Shown in pieces: positions 47,969-57,989 of a stretch of 64,000 nt of DNA. Both the position numbers and the translations under genes were made by a program. This DNA comes from an uncultured Cohaesibacter sp. Lineage in GTDB: Bacteria; Pseudomonadota; Alphaproteobacteria; Rhizobiales; Cohaesibacteraceae. The notes beneath the pieces are model-generated. The model was given only the letters and a program-made list of their open reading frames with translations. It had not been told where the DNA came from and searched no databases. Location of the stretch: positions 2,706,775 to 2,770,774 of the forward strand of contig NZ_OY781091.1 in assembly GCF_963676275.1 (NCBI RefSeq). The letters are read 5' to 3'. Numbering within the stretch: the stretch's first letter is position 1; the number at the start of each line of letters is the position of its first letter.

Positions 47969-49923
47969 CAGTGTGTTCCCCCGCGCAGCATGGAATAGGT
48001 AATCAGGATCGCCACACCGATCATCATGGCAAAGGCATAGTGATAGACATAGCCGGTTTGCAGCCGATTGATCCGGTTGGTAAGGGCAACAACCCGCGCA
48101 GCGACACCATTGGGACCGAAGCGATCGATAATGCCCTCATCGCCGCCCTTCCAGAGCAGCTTCCCAAGTCCCTTGGCACCGCGAATGAAGAGAAACTCAT
48201 AAAGCTCATCGAAATACCATTTGTTGAGCAGGAATCTGTAAAGCCAGTTATGCCGCTCGGCCAGCCGCTTTGGTATGCTCGGAGAAAGAATGTAGAACAG
48301 CACCGCAACGAGGAATCCGGTGGCCATCATCACGAATGGCGCCAGCTTGACCCATGTCGGCACCTCGTGGGAATCATGCATAACATGATTGTCAGCCCCA
48401 AGGAACAGGGCACCCTTCCAGAATTCATCGAAGGCATGGCCGTAAAAATAGCCCGCAAACAGCATGCCGGCAAAAACCGCACCCAGCGCCAGCCCCATCA
48501 GCGGCAGAGTCATCACGGCGGGGCTTTCGTGAATATGAGCCTTCACATCGGCGCTCATGCGCTCCCGCCCGTGGAAGGTCATGAAAATCAGTCGCCAGCT
48601 GTAGAAGCTGGTGAACAGCGCCGCAATCACGGTCATCGCAAAGGCGTAATTGGCCATGCTGTTATGGGCAGCAAAGGCGGATTCAATGATGGCATCCTTG
48701 GAATTGAAACCGGCAAAGCCGAGTATCGTGCCCGGAATGCCCACCCCGGTCAGCGCGAAGGTGCCGATCAGCATCATCAGATAGGTAAGCTTGATATGCT
48801 TGCGCAAACCGCCCATCCGCCGCATATCCTGTTCGTCGGACACCGCATGGATAACGGAACCGGCCCCAAGGAACAGCAGCGCCTTGAAGAAGGCATGAGT
48901 GAAGAGATGGAAAACGGCCGCGCCATAAGCGCCAATCCCGAGCGCCACAAACATGTAGCCCAGCTGCGAGCAAGTCGAATAGGCAATCACGCGCTTGATA
49001 TCATTCTGCACCAAACCGACGGTCGCGGCAAAAAAGGCCGTGGTCGCGCCGATAAAAGTCACCACTTCGAGCGCAGTATGGGACAATTCGAACAGCGGCG
49101 ACAGGCGCGCCACCATAAAGACACCCGCCGTCACCATGGTAGCGGCATGGATCAGCGCGGAAACAGGCGTCGGGCCTTCCATGGCATCCGGCAACCATGT
49201 ATGCAGCAGAAACTGCGCCGACTTGCCCATGGCTCCCATGAACAGCAGCAGGCAGATGGTCGTCATGGCATTGAGGTCGGCCCCGAGAAAATGAATGCTT
49301 TCCTCTTTCATCGCCGCCGCATTGGCGAAGATATTGCCAAAGCTGACACTGTCAAACAGAACATAGATGCCGCACAGCCCCAGAAGGAAGCCAAAGTCCC
49401 CCACGCGGTTGACGATGAAGGCCTTCATCGCGGCAGCATTGGCCGATGGCTTCTGATACCAGAAACCGATCAGCAGATAGGAGGCAAGCCCCACCCCTTC
49501 CCAACCAAAGAACATCTGCAACAGATTGTCAGCGGTGACCAGCGACAACATGGCGAAGGTGAAGAGCGAGAGATAGGCAAAGAAGCGGGCCCGATGCGGA
49601 TCCGCATGCATATAGCCGATGGAATAGACATGAACGAGCGCGGAAATGGTATTGACCACCACCAGCATGACAACGGTCAGCGTATCCACCCGGATAGACC
49701 AGTCGATCTCCAGATCCCCGGAACTGATCCATGTGAGAATGCTCACGGTTTTCGGCTCTCCATGCCCGATACCAACAGACAGGAAGGCAAGCCACGACAG
49801 GAAGGCGGCAATCAGCAGCAAGCTGCTGGTTATGATTTCAGACGCCTTGTGGCCGATGAAGCGCCCGAACAGAGCCGCAACCAGAAAGCCAATCAGCGGC
49901 AGGAAGACAATGGCCGAATACAT
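47968..49923 (-). CDS. nuoL: NADH-quinone oxidoreductase subunit L
   Basis: This 651-residue membrane-arm subunit has the antiporter core (motif [22 protein letters not shown] and the Glu-containing [17 protein letters not shown] at about 135–151) plus the C-terminal lateral helix region that braces the membrane arm. GAGGG precedes the ATG. Length is normal. Confidence 0.97.
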   Translation of the reverse strand: MYSAIVFLPLIGFLVAALFGRFIGHKASEIITSSLLLIAAFLSWLAFLSVGIGHGEPKTVSILTWISSGDLEIDWSIRVDTLTVVMLVVVNTISALVHVYSIGYMHADPHRARFFAYLSLFTFAMLSLVTADNLLQMFFGWEGVGLASYLLIGFWYQKPSANAAAMKAFIVNRVGDFGFLLGLCGIYVLFDSVSFGNIFANAAAMKEESIHFLGADLNAMTTICLLLFMGAMGKSAQFLLHTWLPDAMEGPTPVSALIHAATMVTAGVFMVARLSPLFELSHTALEVVTFIGATTAFFAATVGLVQNDIKRVIAYSTCSQLGYMFVALGIGAYGAAVFHLFTHAFFKALLFLGAGSVIHAVSDEQDMRRMGGLRKHIKLTYLMMLIGTFALTGVGIPGTILGFAGFNSKDAIIESAFAAHNSMANYAFAMTVIAALFTSFYSWRLIFMTFHGRERMSADVKAHIHESPAVMTLPLMGLALGAVFAGMLFAGYFYGHAFDEFWKGALFLGADNHVMHDSHEVPTWVKLAPFVMMATGFLVAVLFYILSPSIPKRLAERHNWLYRFLLNKWYFDELYEFLFIRGAKGLGKLLWKGGDEGIIDRFGPNGVAARVVALTNRINRLQTGYVYHYAFAMMIGVAILITYSMLRGGTH

Positions 49924-49931
49924 GATATCCC

Positions 49932-50240
49932 TCAGCCTTTCATCATATTGATGTCTTCAACCGCGATGGAGCCGCGATTGCGATAGAACACGACCAGAAT
50001 GGCCAACCCGATCGCGGCCTCTGCGGCTGCGACTGTGAGAATCAGCAGACCGAAAATCTGCCCCGCCAGATCTCCCAGATAGGAGGAAAAGGCCACAAAA
50101 TTGATATTGACCGCCAAGAGGATCAATTCGACAGACATCAGAATGACGATGACATTCTTGCGGTTGATGAAAATGCCGAACAGTCCGATCACGAACAGGA
50201 TCGCCGCAACGGTCAGATAATGGCTAAGCCCGATTTCCAT
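49932..50240 (-). CDS. nuoK: NADH-quinone oxidoreductase subunit K
   Basis: This 102-residue three-helix membrane subunit starts [19 protein letters not shown], the family opening; a frame starting 48 bases upstream adds unrelated charged residues. Two glutamates in membrane helices needed for proton transfer are visible in [11 protein letters not shown] and [12 protein letters not shown]. It lies 8 bases before nuoL. Confidence 0.96.
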   Translation of the reverse strand: MEIGLSHYLTVAAILFVIGLFGIFINRKNVIVILMSVELILLAVNINFVAFSSYLGDLAGQIFGLLILTVAAAEAAIGLAILVVFYRNRGSIAVEDINMMKG

Positions 50241-50315
50241 CTCTCTGTCAGTCCCTTTCTGGTCCCGCCCCCGCCTTTGGCAGGGCAAAAAACAAAAGTG
50301 CTTGGGGGTGATCGG

Positions 50316-50930
50316 CTATATGCCGTTCCCCGGTTCCACTTCCACAATCTCGATTGAATTTTCAACATTCCGCGCAACCTGCCGCTCGATATTCTGGCGC
50401 TGGATATCCTTGCGGTGATGCAGCGTCAGAACGATCGCGCCAATCATCGCCACAAACAGGATGAGAGCCGCTGTCTGGAAGTAGAAAATATATTTGGTAT
50501 AGAGCAGTCCACCAATGGCCTCGATATTGGAGACTTGCGCAATATCAGGCATCGGCTCGCCCAGATTGGCGGCAAGATCCGGCGTGACGGCCCATCCGCC
50601 GATGGCAATCAGCAATTCGGCCAGCAACACCACCCCGACCACAAGCCCGATCGGCATATATTGCAGGAACCCGGCCCTCAGCTCGACGAAATCCACATCC
50701 AGCATCATGACGATGAACAGGAACAGAACCGCGACCGCCCCGACATAGACAACCACCAGCAGCATCGCCAGAAATTCAGCCCCCAGCAGAACGAACAAAG
50801 CGGCGGCATTGAAGAAGGCCAGAATCAGAAACAGCACCGAATGCACCGGGTTGCGCGCACCGACAACCATCAGCGCCGAGACCAGCAACACTGCCGCAAA
50901 CAGATAAAAGAAGATGCTCTGAAGAATCAT
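50316..50930 (-). CDS. nuoJ: NADH-quinone oxidoreductase subunit J
   Basis: This 204-residue five-helix membrane subunit has the typical VHSVLFLILAFFNAAALFVLLGAEFLA and VVYVGAVAVLFLFIVMML, the helix-3 region with the pi-bulge. The ATG at 50930 has AGGAAAG about 9 bases upstream; an ATG 18 bases earlier lacks spacing for a ribosome-binding site. nuoK follows after 75 bases. Confidence 0.95.
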   Translation of the reverse strand: MILQSIFFYLFAAVLLVSALMVVGARNPVHSVLFLILAFFNAAALFVLLGAEFLAMLLVVVYVGAVAVLFLFIVMMLDVDFVELRAGFLQYMPIGLVVGVVLLAELLIAIGGWAVTPDLAANLGEPMPDIAQVSNIEAIGGLLYTKYIFYFQTAALILFVAMIGAIVLTLHHRKDIQRQNIERQVARNVENSIEIVEVEPGNGI

Positions 50931-50988
50931 GTCTTTGCTTTCCTGCATCCCTCAAGGGGAAGCATCTCTCCTCAAAAATCCCTTGGCC

Positions 50989-51477
50989 CTAGCGATAAGG
51001 CGCGTCCAATGCGATATTGCGCGCCAGTTCCTGCTCCCAGCGCTCGCCATTTTCAAGCAGCTTTTGCTTGTCATAGAAGAGCTCCTCGCGGGTCTCGGCT
51101 GCGAATTCGAAATTCGGCCCCTCGACAATCGCTTCCACCGGGCAAGCCTCCTGGCAATAGCCGCAATAGATGCATTTGGTCATGTCGATGTCATAGCGCG
51201 TTGTCCGCCGGGTGCCGTCATTGCCGCGCGGACCGGCCTCGATGGTGATCGCCTGCGCCGGACAGATCGCCTCGCACAGCTTGCAGGCAATGCAGCGCTC
51301 TTCGCCATTGGGATAGCGGCGCAAGGCATGTTCCCCACGAAACCGGGGCGACACCGGCCCTTTTTCAAACGGATAATTGACCGTTGATTTGGGCGCGAAG
51401 AAATAACGCATCGACAGCATGAAGGCCGAAACGAATTCCTTGAGCATCAGCGATTTTGCAGCCTGTGCAAGTGCCAT
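50989..51477 (-). CDS. nuoI: NADH-quinone oxidoreductase subunit I
   Basis: This 162-residue iron–sulfur subunit carries two [4Fe-4S] clusters (N6a/N6b). The cysteine motifs are C62, C65, C68, C72 and C102, C105, C108, C112. The amphipathic N-terminal helix lies on the membrane. The preceding small membrane-protein gene ends at the base right before its start codon with no gap, so both are read from one transcript. Confidence 0.98.
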   Translation of the reverse strand: MALAQAAKSLMLKEFVSAFMLSMRYFFAPKSTVNYPFEKGPVSPRFRGEHALRRYPNGEERCIACKLCEAICPAQAITIEAGPRGNDGTRRTTRYDIDMTKCIYCGYCQEACPVEAIVEGPNFEFAAETREELFYDKQKLLENGERWEQELARNIALDAPYR

Positions 51478-51738
51478 CTAGTTTCCTCCAAAGGCGGTCA
51501 AACCGGCAAACCAGCCAACGAATGCGAACATCACCGGCATCGGAACGCGATATGTGAAACGGGTGAGACGAGCGACTTTTTCCTGACTCATCGAGCCCAG
51601 CGCGGTCTTGCGCCCAAGAACGAAACCCTCTTTCTGGGCGCGCAGAACCGCAGGCAGCACCACGACATTGGCGACCAATGCAATGAGCAGCCCGATCAGG
51701 GCACCCAGACAGCCAGCAATGAAAGGCGTTATCACCAT
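51478..51738 (-). CDS. Small two-helix membrane protein inside the nuo operon (second of two)
   Basis: This 86-residue protein is unrecognised. It has a long N-terminal hydrophobic helix (about 3–30, with GCLGALIGLLIALVAN), a basic soluble middle (about 33–64, with KTALGSMSQEKVARLTRFTYR) and a C-terminal helix (about 66–83, with FAFVGWFAGLTAFGG). GGAGAG lies 5 bases before the ATG, and the gene abuts nuoI with zero spacing, so it is clearly translated as part of the operon. The layout, the GALIG motif in the first helix and the F-x-G-x-x-AG motif in the last match the adjacent 81-residue protein, suggesting an old duplication. A role in complex I assembly or as an accessory subunit is inferred from location only. 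Confidence 0.8.
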   Translation of the reverse strand: MVITPFIAGCLGALIGLLIALVANVVVLPAVLRAQKEGFVLGRKTALGSMSQEKVARLTRFTYRVPMPVMFAFVGWFAGLTAFGGN

Positions 51739-51756
51739 TTATCTCTCCAAACGACC

Positions 51757-52002
51757 CTAACCAGCCAATGACGCACCGGCCCAATAGCCGATGAACGGAA
51801 ACAGAAGCTGGGTGCAGCACCAGATAACAAACTGTATCCAGTCGCCATATTTCTTTGTGTCCGGATGGTCTGCGAGACCTTTCTCCGAACGGAATTTCAT
51901 CCATTTGGCGCCAAGCATGCCGCCAATCATCTTATAGTCGGCCCAGCCGATCACGCCACCAATCAGCGCCCCGACCATGCCGGGCAAGGATAGATCAAAC
52001 AT
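51757..52002 (-). CDS. Small two-helix membrane protein inside the nuo operon (first of two)
   Basis: This 81-residue protein of unknown function starts MFDLSLPGMVGALIGGVIGW. It has hydrophobic helices at about 7–28 and 52–78 around a charged middle (AKWMKFRSEKGLADHPDTKKYG). A perfect GGGAGG lies 6 bases before the ATG at 52002; a longer upstream frame overlapping nuoH is not supported. It begins 16 bases after the nuoH stop and is followed after 18 bases by a second small protein of similar layout. It is not one of the 14 standard Nuo subunits nor a supernumerary subunit I can name (it lacks the NDUFA12, NDUFS4 and NDUFS6 features). Confidence 0.8.
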   Translation of the reverse strand: MFDLSLPGMVGALIGGVIGWADYKMIGGMLGAKWMKFRSEKGLADHPDTKKYGDWIQFVIWCCTQLLFPFIGYWAGASLAG

Positions 52003-52018
52003 GCCCGCCTCCCGGCAT

Positions 52019-53068
52019 TCACGGAGCCCAGCCGGCAAATTGCAACACCCCTGCCACCAGCACCACATAGAATAGCGAGATCGGCAGGAACACCTTCCAG
52101 CCAAGGCGCATCAACTGGTCATAGCGGTAGCGGGGAACAAAGGCCTTCACCATGGCAAACATGAAGAATACCGCACCGGACTTGAGGATGAACCAGACAA
52201 CACCCGGTACCCAGGTAAAGGGCACGATATCGAGCGGTGGCAACCATCCTCCCATAAACAGGATCGTCGTCATCGAACACATCAGCGCAATCGAAACATA
52301 TTCGCCCAGCATATACATCATGTAGGGCGTCGAGCCATATTCGACCATGAAACCGGCCACCAGCTCGGATTCCGCCTCGGCCAGATCAAATGGCGGACGG
52401 TTGGTCTCTGCCAGTGCCGAGATGAAAAAGACGATGAACATCGGGAACAGCGGCAGCCAATACCAGTTGAGAAAGCTGATCGAAGGCATACCCAGCTTGG
52501 TCGCAAGGCCGCTCTGTTGCGCCATCACGATATCACTGAGATTGAGCGAACCGACACAGAGCAACACGGTGACGATGACAAAGCCGATAGAAACCTCATA
52601 AGACACCATCTGTGCGGCTGAACGCAGGGCCGACAGGAAAGGATATTTCGAGTTTGACGCCCATCCTCCCATGATGACGCCATAGACGCCGAGGGATGAT
52701 ACCGCCAGCAGATAGAGAATGCCGACATTGATGTCGGAAATCACCCAGCCATCAGCCACCGGCACCACGGCCCATGCCGCCAGCGCCACGGTCACGGTGA
52801 CCAGCGGCCCGAGCAGGAAAATCACCTTGTTGGAACTGGACGGAATGACCGGTTCCTTGAGGACGAATTTCAACAGATCCGCAAAGGACTGAAACAGTCC
52901 AAAGGGGCCGACCACATTCGGCCCGCGCCGCATCTGAACGGCAGCCCAGATCTTGCGGTCCGCCAGCAGCACATAGGCAATCACCACGAGCAGGACGACC
53001 AGCAGCAGCAGGGATTGTCCCACCATGATGGCGCCGGGGATCAGCCAGTTTGTGACAAACTCATTCAT
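52019..53068 (-). CDS. nuoH: NADH-quinone oxidoreductase subunit H
   Basis: This 349-residue heel subunit connects the peripheral and membrane arms and lines the quinone channel. Conserved segments are [22 protein letters not shown] at about 47–68 (in part), the acidic funnel loop [20 protein letters not shown], and [15 protein letters not shown]. It lies 12 bases after nuoG. Confidence 0.98.
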   Translation of the reverse strand: MNEFVTNWLIPGAIMVGQSLLLLVVLLVVIAYVLLADRKIWAAVQMRRGPNVVGPFGLFQSFADLLKFVLKEPVIPSSSNKVIFLLGPLVTVTVALAAWAVVPVADGWVISDINVGILYLLAVSSLGVYGVIMGGWASNSKYPFLSALRSAAQMVSYEVSIGFVIVTVLLCVGSLNLSDIVMAQQSGLATKLGMPSISFLNWYWLPLFPMFIVFFISALAETNRPPFDLAEAESELVAGFMVEYGSTPYMMYMLGEYVSIALMCSMTTILFMGGWLPPLDIVPFTWVPGVVWFILKSGAVFFMFAMVKAFVPRYRYDQLMRLGWKVFLPISLFYVVLVAGVLQFAGWAP

Positions 53069-53080
53069 CTAGCAATCCTC

Positions 53081-55165
53081 TCACTCCGCAGCTTCGGCCT
53101 TGTGCCCCTTTGCCAGCGCGCTGCATTCGGCCATGACAGCCGAGGCGCGGGCAATCGGGTTGGTCAGATAATAGTCCGCAATCGGCGACACCAATGCCTG
53201 TCCCTTAACCTGTTTGGCGCCTTTGGCCAATGCTTCAATGGCAGCACGATCCCCGACAAGGCACACATCGACTGCGTCCAGATCCGGGTGATCGGCAAAC
53301 AGCCGCGCCCGCAACTGATCAAGACTGTCAAACGGCAATGTCTTGCCCAGAACAGCCGAAAGGGCGCGCAGGATCGCCCAGTCTTCCTTGGCATCTCCGG
53401 GGACAAAATTGGCGCGCAGCGCAAGCTGCACCCGCCCTTCGGTATTGATATAGTGGCCTGATTTTTCCGTATAGGTGGCAGCAGGCAGGATGACATCAGC
53501 GGCATGCGCGCCCGCGTCGCCATGGCTGCCGATATAGATCTTGAAAGCATCACCGAAGGCATCAAAAGCCAGTTCGTCAGCCCCCATGAAGAACAGCGCA
53601 TCGACGCCCCCGGCCTGCATGGCGGCAATATCCTTGCCCCCGGCCTGTGGCTCGAAACCAAGCTCCAGCGCCCCCACAGCGCTGGCATCGGTATGCAGCA
53701 GCGAGAAACCGTTCCATTCCGCCGACAAGGCACCGCAAGCAACAGCCAGTTTTGCAGCCTGCGCCAGAACCGCTTGCCCATCCTCATGATTGATCGCGCC
53801 CTGCCCGATCAGGATCAGCGGCTTTGCGGCTCCCTTCAACACATCGAAGAAGGCACCCTTGCCGTCGGCCAGATCGGCCAGCACTGCGGCGCTTGCCCCC
53901 AGATAGTCATAGCCATATTTGAGGTCGGCCTGTTCGCCAATTACCGCAATCCGTGTGTTGCCCGCCAGCCATGTCTTGCGGATACGGGCATTGAGCACCG
54001 CCGCTTCCATGCGCGGGTTGGAGCCGATAATGAGAATCGCGTCGGCCTCTTCGATGCCCTCGATGGTGGCATTGAACAGATAGGCAGCCCGCCCCATGGC
54101 CGATGTCAGAACCGAACCATCCTGACGGGCATCCATATTGCCCGAACCGAGCGCCTTCATCAGGCTCTTGAGGGCATAAAGCTCTTCAACGCTGGCCATG
54201 GCACCGGCAATCGCACCGATCCGGTCGCCAGCCATGCCGTCAAGTCTGGCGGCGATGGCCCTGAAGGCCTCGTCCCAGCTAACCGGTGTCAGCCTGCCAT
54301 CCTTGCGCAAATAAGGCTTGTCCAGACGCTGGGATCTCAGACCATCCCAGATGAAACGGGTCTTGTCGGAAATCCATTCCTCATTGACCGCATCATTGAC
54401 CCGCGGCTGAATGCGCATCACTTCGCGCCCTCGGCTATCTACGCGGATATTGCTGCCAACCGCATCCATCACATCGATGGTTTCCGTCTTGGTCAATTCC
54501 CACGGGCGGGCGGTGAAGGCATAGGGCCGCGAAGTCAGGGCACCGACCGGGCAGAGATCGATCACATTGCCCTGCAACTCGGAGGAAAGCGCAGCTTCCA
54601 GATAGGTGGTGATTTCGGCATCTTCGCCGCGACCGACCAGCCCCAGCTCCTGAATGCCGCACACCTCGGTGGTAAAGCGGACACAACGGGTGCAGTGGAT
54701 GCAGCGGGTCATGGTGGTCTTGACCAGCGGCCCGATATATTTATTCTCCACCGCCCGCTTGTTCTCATGGAACCGCGAGCCGCCCTTGCCAAAGGCCATG
54801 GCCTGATCCTGAAGATCGCATTCGCCGCCCTGATCACAGATCGGGCAATCGAGCGGATGGTTGATGAGCAGAAACTCCATCACCCCTTCACGCGCCTTCT
54901 TGACCATCGGTGATTTGGTGAAGATTTCCGGCGGTTCGCCATCGCGACCGGGGCGCAGATCGCCAACCCGCATGGCGCAGGAAGCGGTCGGCTTGGGCGG
55001 TCCGCCCTTCACCTCGACAAGGCACATGCGGCAGTTGCCCGCAATCGACAGGCGCTCATGATAGCAAAAACGCGGTATCTCTGCCCCCGCCTCTTCTGCG
55101 GCTTGCAGCAGGCTATATTCCTTCGGGACGTCTATCTCAATTCCGTCAACGACCAGCTTTGCCAT
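53081..55165 (-). CDS. nuoG: NADH-quinone oxidoreductase subunit G
   Basis: This 694-residue peripheral subunit has an N-terminal ferredoxin-like domain with a [2Fe-2S] cluster (RFCYHERL … GNCRMC), a His/Cys-ligated cluster (HPLDCPICDQGGECDLQ) and a third (RCIHCTRCVRF). A molybdopterin-oxidoreductase-like fold follows without a cofactor. The ATG at 55165 has AAGGG about 9 bases upstream; a TTG two codons earlier overlaps the upstream stop. The upstream gene is a pentapeptide-repeat protein rather than nuoF, which is unusual. Confidence 0.97.
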   Translation of the reverse strand: MAKLVVDGIEIDVPKEYSLLQAAEEAGAEIPRFCYHERLSIAGNCRMCLVEVKGGPPKPTASCAMRVGDLRPGRDGEPPEIFTKSPMVKKAREGVMEFLLINHPLDCPICDQGGECDLQDQAMAFGKGGSRFHENKRAVENKYIGPLVKTTMTRCIHCTRCVRFTTEVCGIQELGLVGRGEDAEITTYLEAALSSELQGNVIDLCPVGALTSRPYAFTARPWELTKTETIDVMDAVGSNIRVDSRGREVMRIQPRVNDAVNEEWISDKTRFIWDGLRSQRLDKPYLRKDGRLTPVSWDEAFRAIAARLDGMAGDRIGAIAGAMASVEELYALKSLMKALGSGNMDARQDGSVLTSAMGRAAYLFNATIEGIEEADAILIIGSNPRMEAAVLNARIRKTWLAGNTRIAVIGEQADLKYGYDYLGASAAVLADLADGKGAFFDVLKGAAKPLILIGQGAINHEDGQAVLAQAAKLAVACGALSAEWNGFSLLHTDASAVGALELGFEPQAGGKDIAAMQAGGVDALFFMGADELAFDAFGDAFKIYIGSHGDAGAHAADVILPAATYTEKSGHYINTEGRVQLALRANFVPGDAKEDWAILRALSAVLGKTLPFDSLDQLRARLFADHPDLDAVDVCLVGDRAAIEALAKGAKQVKGQALVSPIADYYLTNPIARASAVMAECSALAKGHKAEAAE

Positions 55166-55167
55166 GC

Positions 55168-55512
55168 TCAACTACCCTTGTGATCCCCATGCTGGGCCTT
55201 CCAGCTTTTCAAAAGTGCCGTCACTTCGATTCCGTCAATGGTCATGCCTTCAAGACAGCAACTCTTGATGCTGGCACCAGACAAATTGACTTCGTCCATT
55301 TGCAGTCCGGAGAGATTGGCCTTGGTCATAGAGCATCCAGACATGTTCAGATTTTCGAGCGAACAGCCGGAAAAGTTGATATCCGAATAACTGCTCCCCG
55401 ACAAATTCACGTCATGAAATGAAACCCCGCTCAGGTTCACATCTTCAAAACTCGACCCGGACAAATCACAAGTCTCGGCCTCAATCTGGTCTTTCAAGCC
55501 ATTCAAGCGCAT
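55168..55512 (-). CDS. Pentapeptide-repeat protein inside the nuo operon
   Basis: This 114-residue protein is almost wholly a right-handed quadrilateral beta-helix. From about residue 16 to 95 there are eight ten-residue units of the form N-L-S-G-x / S-F-x-D-V (for example NLSGVSFHDV, NLSGSSYSDI), i.e. about 16 pentapeptides or four coils. A short N-terminal helix (MRLNGLKDQIEAET) and a basic C-terminal tail (LLKSWKAQHGDHKGS) flank it. The ATG at 55512 lies 4 bases after the nuoF stop with GGAG upstream, and its stop is 2 bases from the nuoG ATG, so it is translated with them. It has no known enzymatic signature. Known pentapeptide proteins include DNA mimics such as Qnr/MfpA, but this one is shorter and less acidic. 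A complex I assembly or scaffold role is inferred from position. Confidence 0.9.
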   Translation of the reverse strand: MRLNGLKDQIEAETCDLSGSSFEDVNLSGVSFHDVNLSGSSYSDINFSGCSLENLNMSGCSMTKANLSGLQMDEVNLSGASIKSCCLEGMTIDGIEVTALLKSWKAQHGDHKGS

Positions 55513-55516
55513 TGTC

Positions 55517-56830
55517 TCACTCCGCCGCTGCCAGCGGGGCCGAATCCTCTTTCGGATTGGCCGTATACTGGTCAATTCTTTGTTCGATCACCGGCCGGAA
55601 ATGGCGGATAAGCCCCTGCACCGGCCAAGCTGCCGCATCGCCAAGGGCGCAGATCGTATGACCTTCCACCTGCTTGGAAACCTCGAACAGCATGTCGATT
55701 TCCTTCTTGTGGGCCTCGCCCCGTACCATGCGTTCCATCACGCGCCACATCCAGCCCGTACCCTCGCGGCATGGCGTGCATTGGCCGCAGCTCTCATGCT
55801 TGTAGAAATAGGACAGCCGGGCAATCGCGGCGATGATGTCGGTGGACTTGTCCATGACGATCACAGCAGCCGTCCCCAGACCGGAACCAAGCTCCTTGAG
55901 GCTATCGAAATCCATCGGGCAATCCATGATCTGGTCAGCCGGAACACAGGGCACCGAAGAGCCGCCCGGAATGACCGCCAGAAGATTGTCCCAACCGCCG
56001 CGAATACCGCCACAATGCTTGTCGATCAGTTCCCGGAATGGGATCGACATGGCTTCCTCGAAGGTCGCAGGCTGATTGACATGGCCGGACACGCAAAACA
56101 GCTTCGTGCCGTGGTTATTCTCCGCCCCGAACCCCTTGAACCAGTTCGCCCCGCGCCGCAAGATCGTCGGAGCAACGGCAATGGATTCCACATTATTGAC
56201 CGTCGTCGGGCAGCCATAAAGGCCCACATTGGCCGGAAATGGCGGCTTAAGGCGCGGTTGCCCCTTCTTGCCTTCCAGCGATTCCAGCAAGGCCGTTTCC
56301 TCGCCGCAGATATAGGCACCGGCGCCATGATGGACGATGACGTCGAAATCATAACCGTGAATATTATTCTTGCCGATCAGGCGCTTCTCATAGGCCTGAT
56401 CAACGGCAGCCTGCAATCGTTCGCGCTCGCGGATGAATTCGCCGCGCACATAGATGAAGGCGGCTTCCGCATTCATGGCAAAACCGGCGATCAGGCAGCC
56501 CTCGACCAGATGATGCGGATCATTGCGCAGGATCTCGCGATCCTTGCAGGTGCCCGGCTCGGATTCATCGGCGTTGACCACCAGATAATGCGGCTTGCCT
56601 TCCTGTTTGGGTGGCATGAAGGACCATTTCAGACCGGTGGGGAAGCCCGCACCGCCGCGCCCGCGCAAACCGGACGCCTTCATCTCGTTAATGATCCACT
56701 CACGCCCCTTTTGCAGCAGCCCGCGGGTGCCATCCCATGAGCCGCGCTTCAGCGCACCTTCCAGCCCCCAGTCATGGATGCCATAGATATTGGTAAAGAT
56801 CCGGTCCTTGTCCTCGAGCATCACGGCCAT
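55517..56830 (-). CDS. nuoF: NADH-quinone oxidoreductase subunit F
   Basis: This 437-residue subunit binds NADH and FMN and carries cluster N3. [16 protein letters not shown] is the FMN/NADH glycine-rich loop (about 54–69), with [14 protein letters not shown] following. The [4Fe-4S] cysteines are in [15 protein letters not shown] near residue 352, with a later one in [13 protein letters not shown]. Its start overlaps the nuoE stop by one base (TAATG). Confidence 0.98.
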   Translation of the reverse strand: MAVMLEDKDRIFTNIYGIHDWGLEGALKRGSWDGTRGLLQKGREWIINEMKASGLRGRGGAGFPTGLKWSFMPPKQEGKPHYLVVNADESEPGTCKDREILRNDPHHLVEGCLIAGFAMNAEAAFIYVRGEFIRERERLQAAVDQAYEKRLIGKNNIHGYDFDVIVHHGAGAYICGEETALLESLEGKKGQPRLKPPFPANVGLYGCPTTVNNVESIAVAPTILRRGANWFKGFGAENNHGTKLFCVSGHVNQPATFEEAMSIPFRELIDKHCGGIRGGWDNLLAVIPGGSSVPCVPADQIMDCPMDFDSLKELGSGLGTAAVIVMDKSTDIIAAIARLSYFYKHESCGQCTPCREGTGWMWRVMERMVRGEAHKKEIDMLFEVSKQVEGHTICALGDAAAWPVQGLIRHFRPVIEQRIDQYTANPKEDSAPLAAAE

Positions 56831-57888
56831 TATGCATCCCCTCCGCTCTTGCTGGACGAGACCTTGCCAGCCTCAACCCGCTTGGAAAATTCCGTTTCTT
56901 CACCGGACGCCAGAATCTTGGCCTGCTCGATCCATCCCTCGCGGACAATCCGCCCACGGAAGGCAAGCTGGCTGTCGATGAAGGCAACATTGTCATCGGT
57001 CCAACTAGCGATCTGGGCAAAATGGAACACGCCCAGCCCATTCAGCTTTTCTTCGATCTTGGGACCAACGCCGCTGATTTCCTTCAGATTGTCCGCCTTG
57101 CCATCGAGCGGTTCGGACAGCAGGGCTGGCGCTTCGCCTTCTTCAGCGCTATCGGCAACAATGGCAGACTTCGTCTCAAGCGGGGCAGCCTTGCTCCCCC
57201 CAGATTCGACCTTATCCGCCTCAGCCTCAGCCTGAGGCTCGTCCATGTCTGCCCCAAGGCCCCATTTCACGACAGAGCCATCATAAAGCGACGGATCGGT
57301 AAGGGTCACCGGCCCCTCAAGGGGTGCCGAACCTTGACGGCCAATCTGGCTCCCCGGCTTGACGACCTCTCCGGCCTCGATCTTGTCGATCAACTGCTCC
57401 AGAATCTCGGGCGTCAGATCCTCATAGGTGTCTTTGAAAATCTGCACCATCGGCGCATTGACGCAGGCACCGGCGCATTCCACCTCTTCCCACGAGAAAC
57501 TGCCATCCGAGGAAAGGGCAAACTGCTTTTCGGCGATCTTGTTCTTGCAGACGCGGATCAGGTCTCCCGCGCCACGCAGGCGGCATGGCGTCGTGCCGCA
57601 GACCTGAATATGAGCCTTCTTGCCCACCGGCTGCAACATGAACTGGGTGTAGAAGGTCGCCACTTCCAGCACTCGGATATAGGGCATGGACAGCATGTCC
57701 GCCACATATTCGATCGCTGGCTGCGAGACCCAGCCCTCCTGCTCCTGCGCCCGCGTCAAAAGCGGAATCACAGCAGAGGCCTGACGCCCTTCGGGATATC
57801 GACCAATCACATTCCTGGCCCATTCGATATTCTCCGCGGAGAATTCGAAGTGCTCGGGTTGTTCGCTATGCAGGCGACGGACACTCAT
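56830..57888 (-). CDS. nuoE: NADH-quinone oxidoreductase subunit E with C-terminal HhH extension
   Basis: The first ~175 residues are a normal NuoE thioredoxin-like domain with [2Fe-2S] cysteines C97, C102, C138 and C142. A long acidic Ala/Glu-rich linker (about 180–265) leads to a helix-hairpin-helix-like domain (about 268–325, [20 protein letters not shown]). The total is 352 residues, about twice the E. coli subunit. Extended NuoE proteins of this kind are known in Hyphomicrobiales; the function of the tail is not known to me. The start at ATG 57888 ([10 protein letters not shown]) has GAGGA about 12 bases upstream; a longer frame adds 17 unrelated residues. Confidence 0.95.
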   Translation of the reverse strand: MSVRRLHSEQPEHFEFSAENIEWARNVIGRYPEGRQASAVIPLLTRAQEQEGWVSQPAIEYVADMLSMPYIRVLEVATFYTQFMLQPVGKKAHIQVCGTTPCRLRGAGDLIRVCKNKIAEKQFALSSDGSFSWEEVECAGACVNAPMVQIFKDTYEDLTPEILEQLIDKIEAGEVVKPGSQIGRQGSAPLEGPVTLTDPSLYDGSVVKWGLGADMDEPQAEAEADKVESGGSKAAPLETKSAIVADSAEEGEAPALLSEPLDGKADNLKEISGVGPKIEEKLNGLGVFHFAQIASWTDDNVAFIDSQLAFRGRIVREGWIEQAKILASGEETEFSKRVEAGKVSSSKSGGDA

Positions 57889-57989
57889 GTCTGCCGTTCC
57901 TCGTACCTGTTTCGAGCCGACCGCAATCCGGTCCGGCATCGAAGTTGAAAATCATGGACCCGACACAACGGGCCCGAATTGTAGCCGAC

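Noticed and set aside
46436-49986. Long rightward frames (505 and 677 codons) opposite nuoM and nuoL
   Set aside because: Antisense shadows of conserved genes, very rich in His, Gln and Arg with no recognisable domain.
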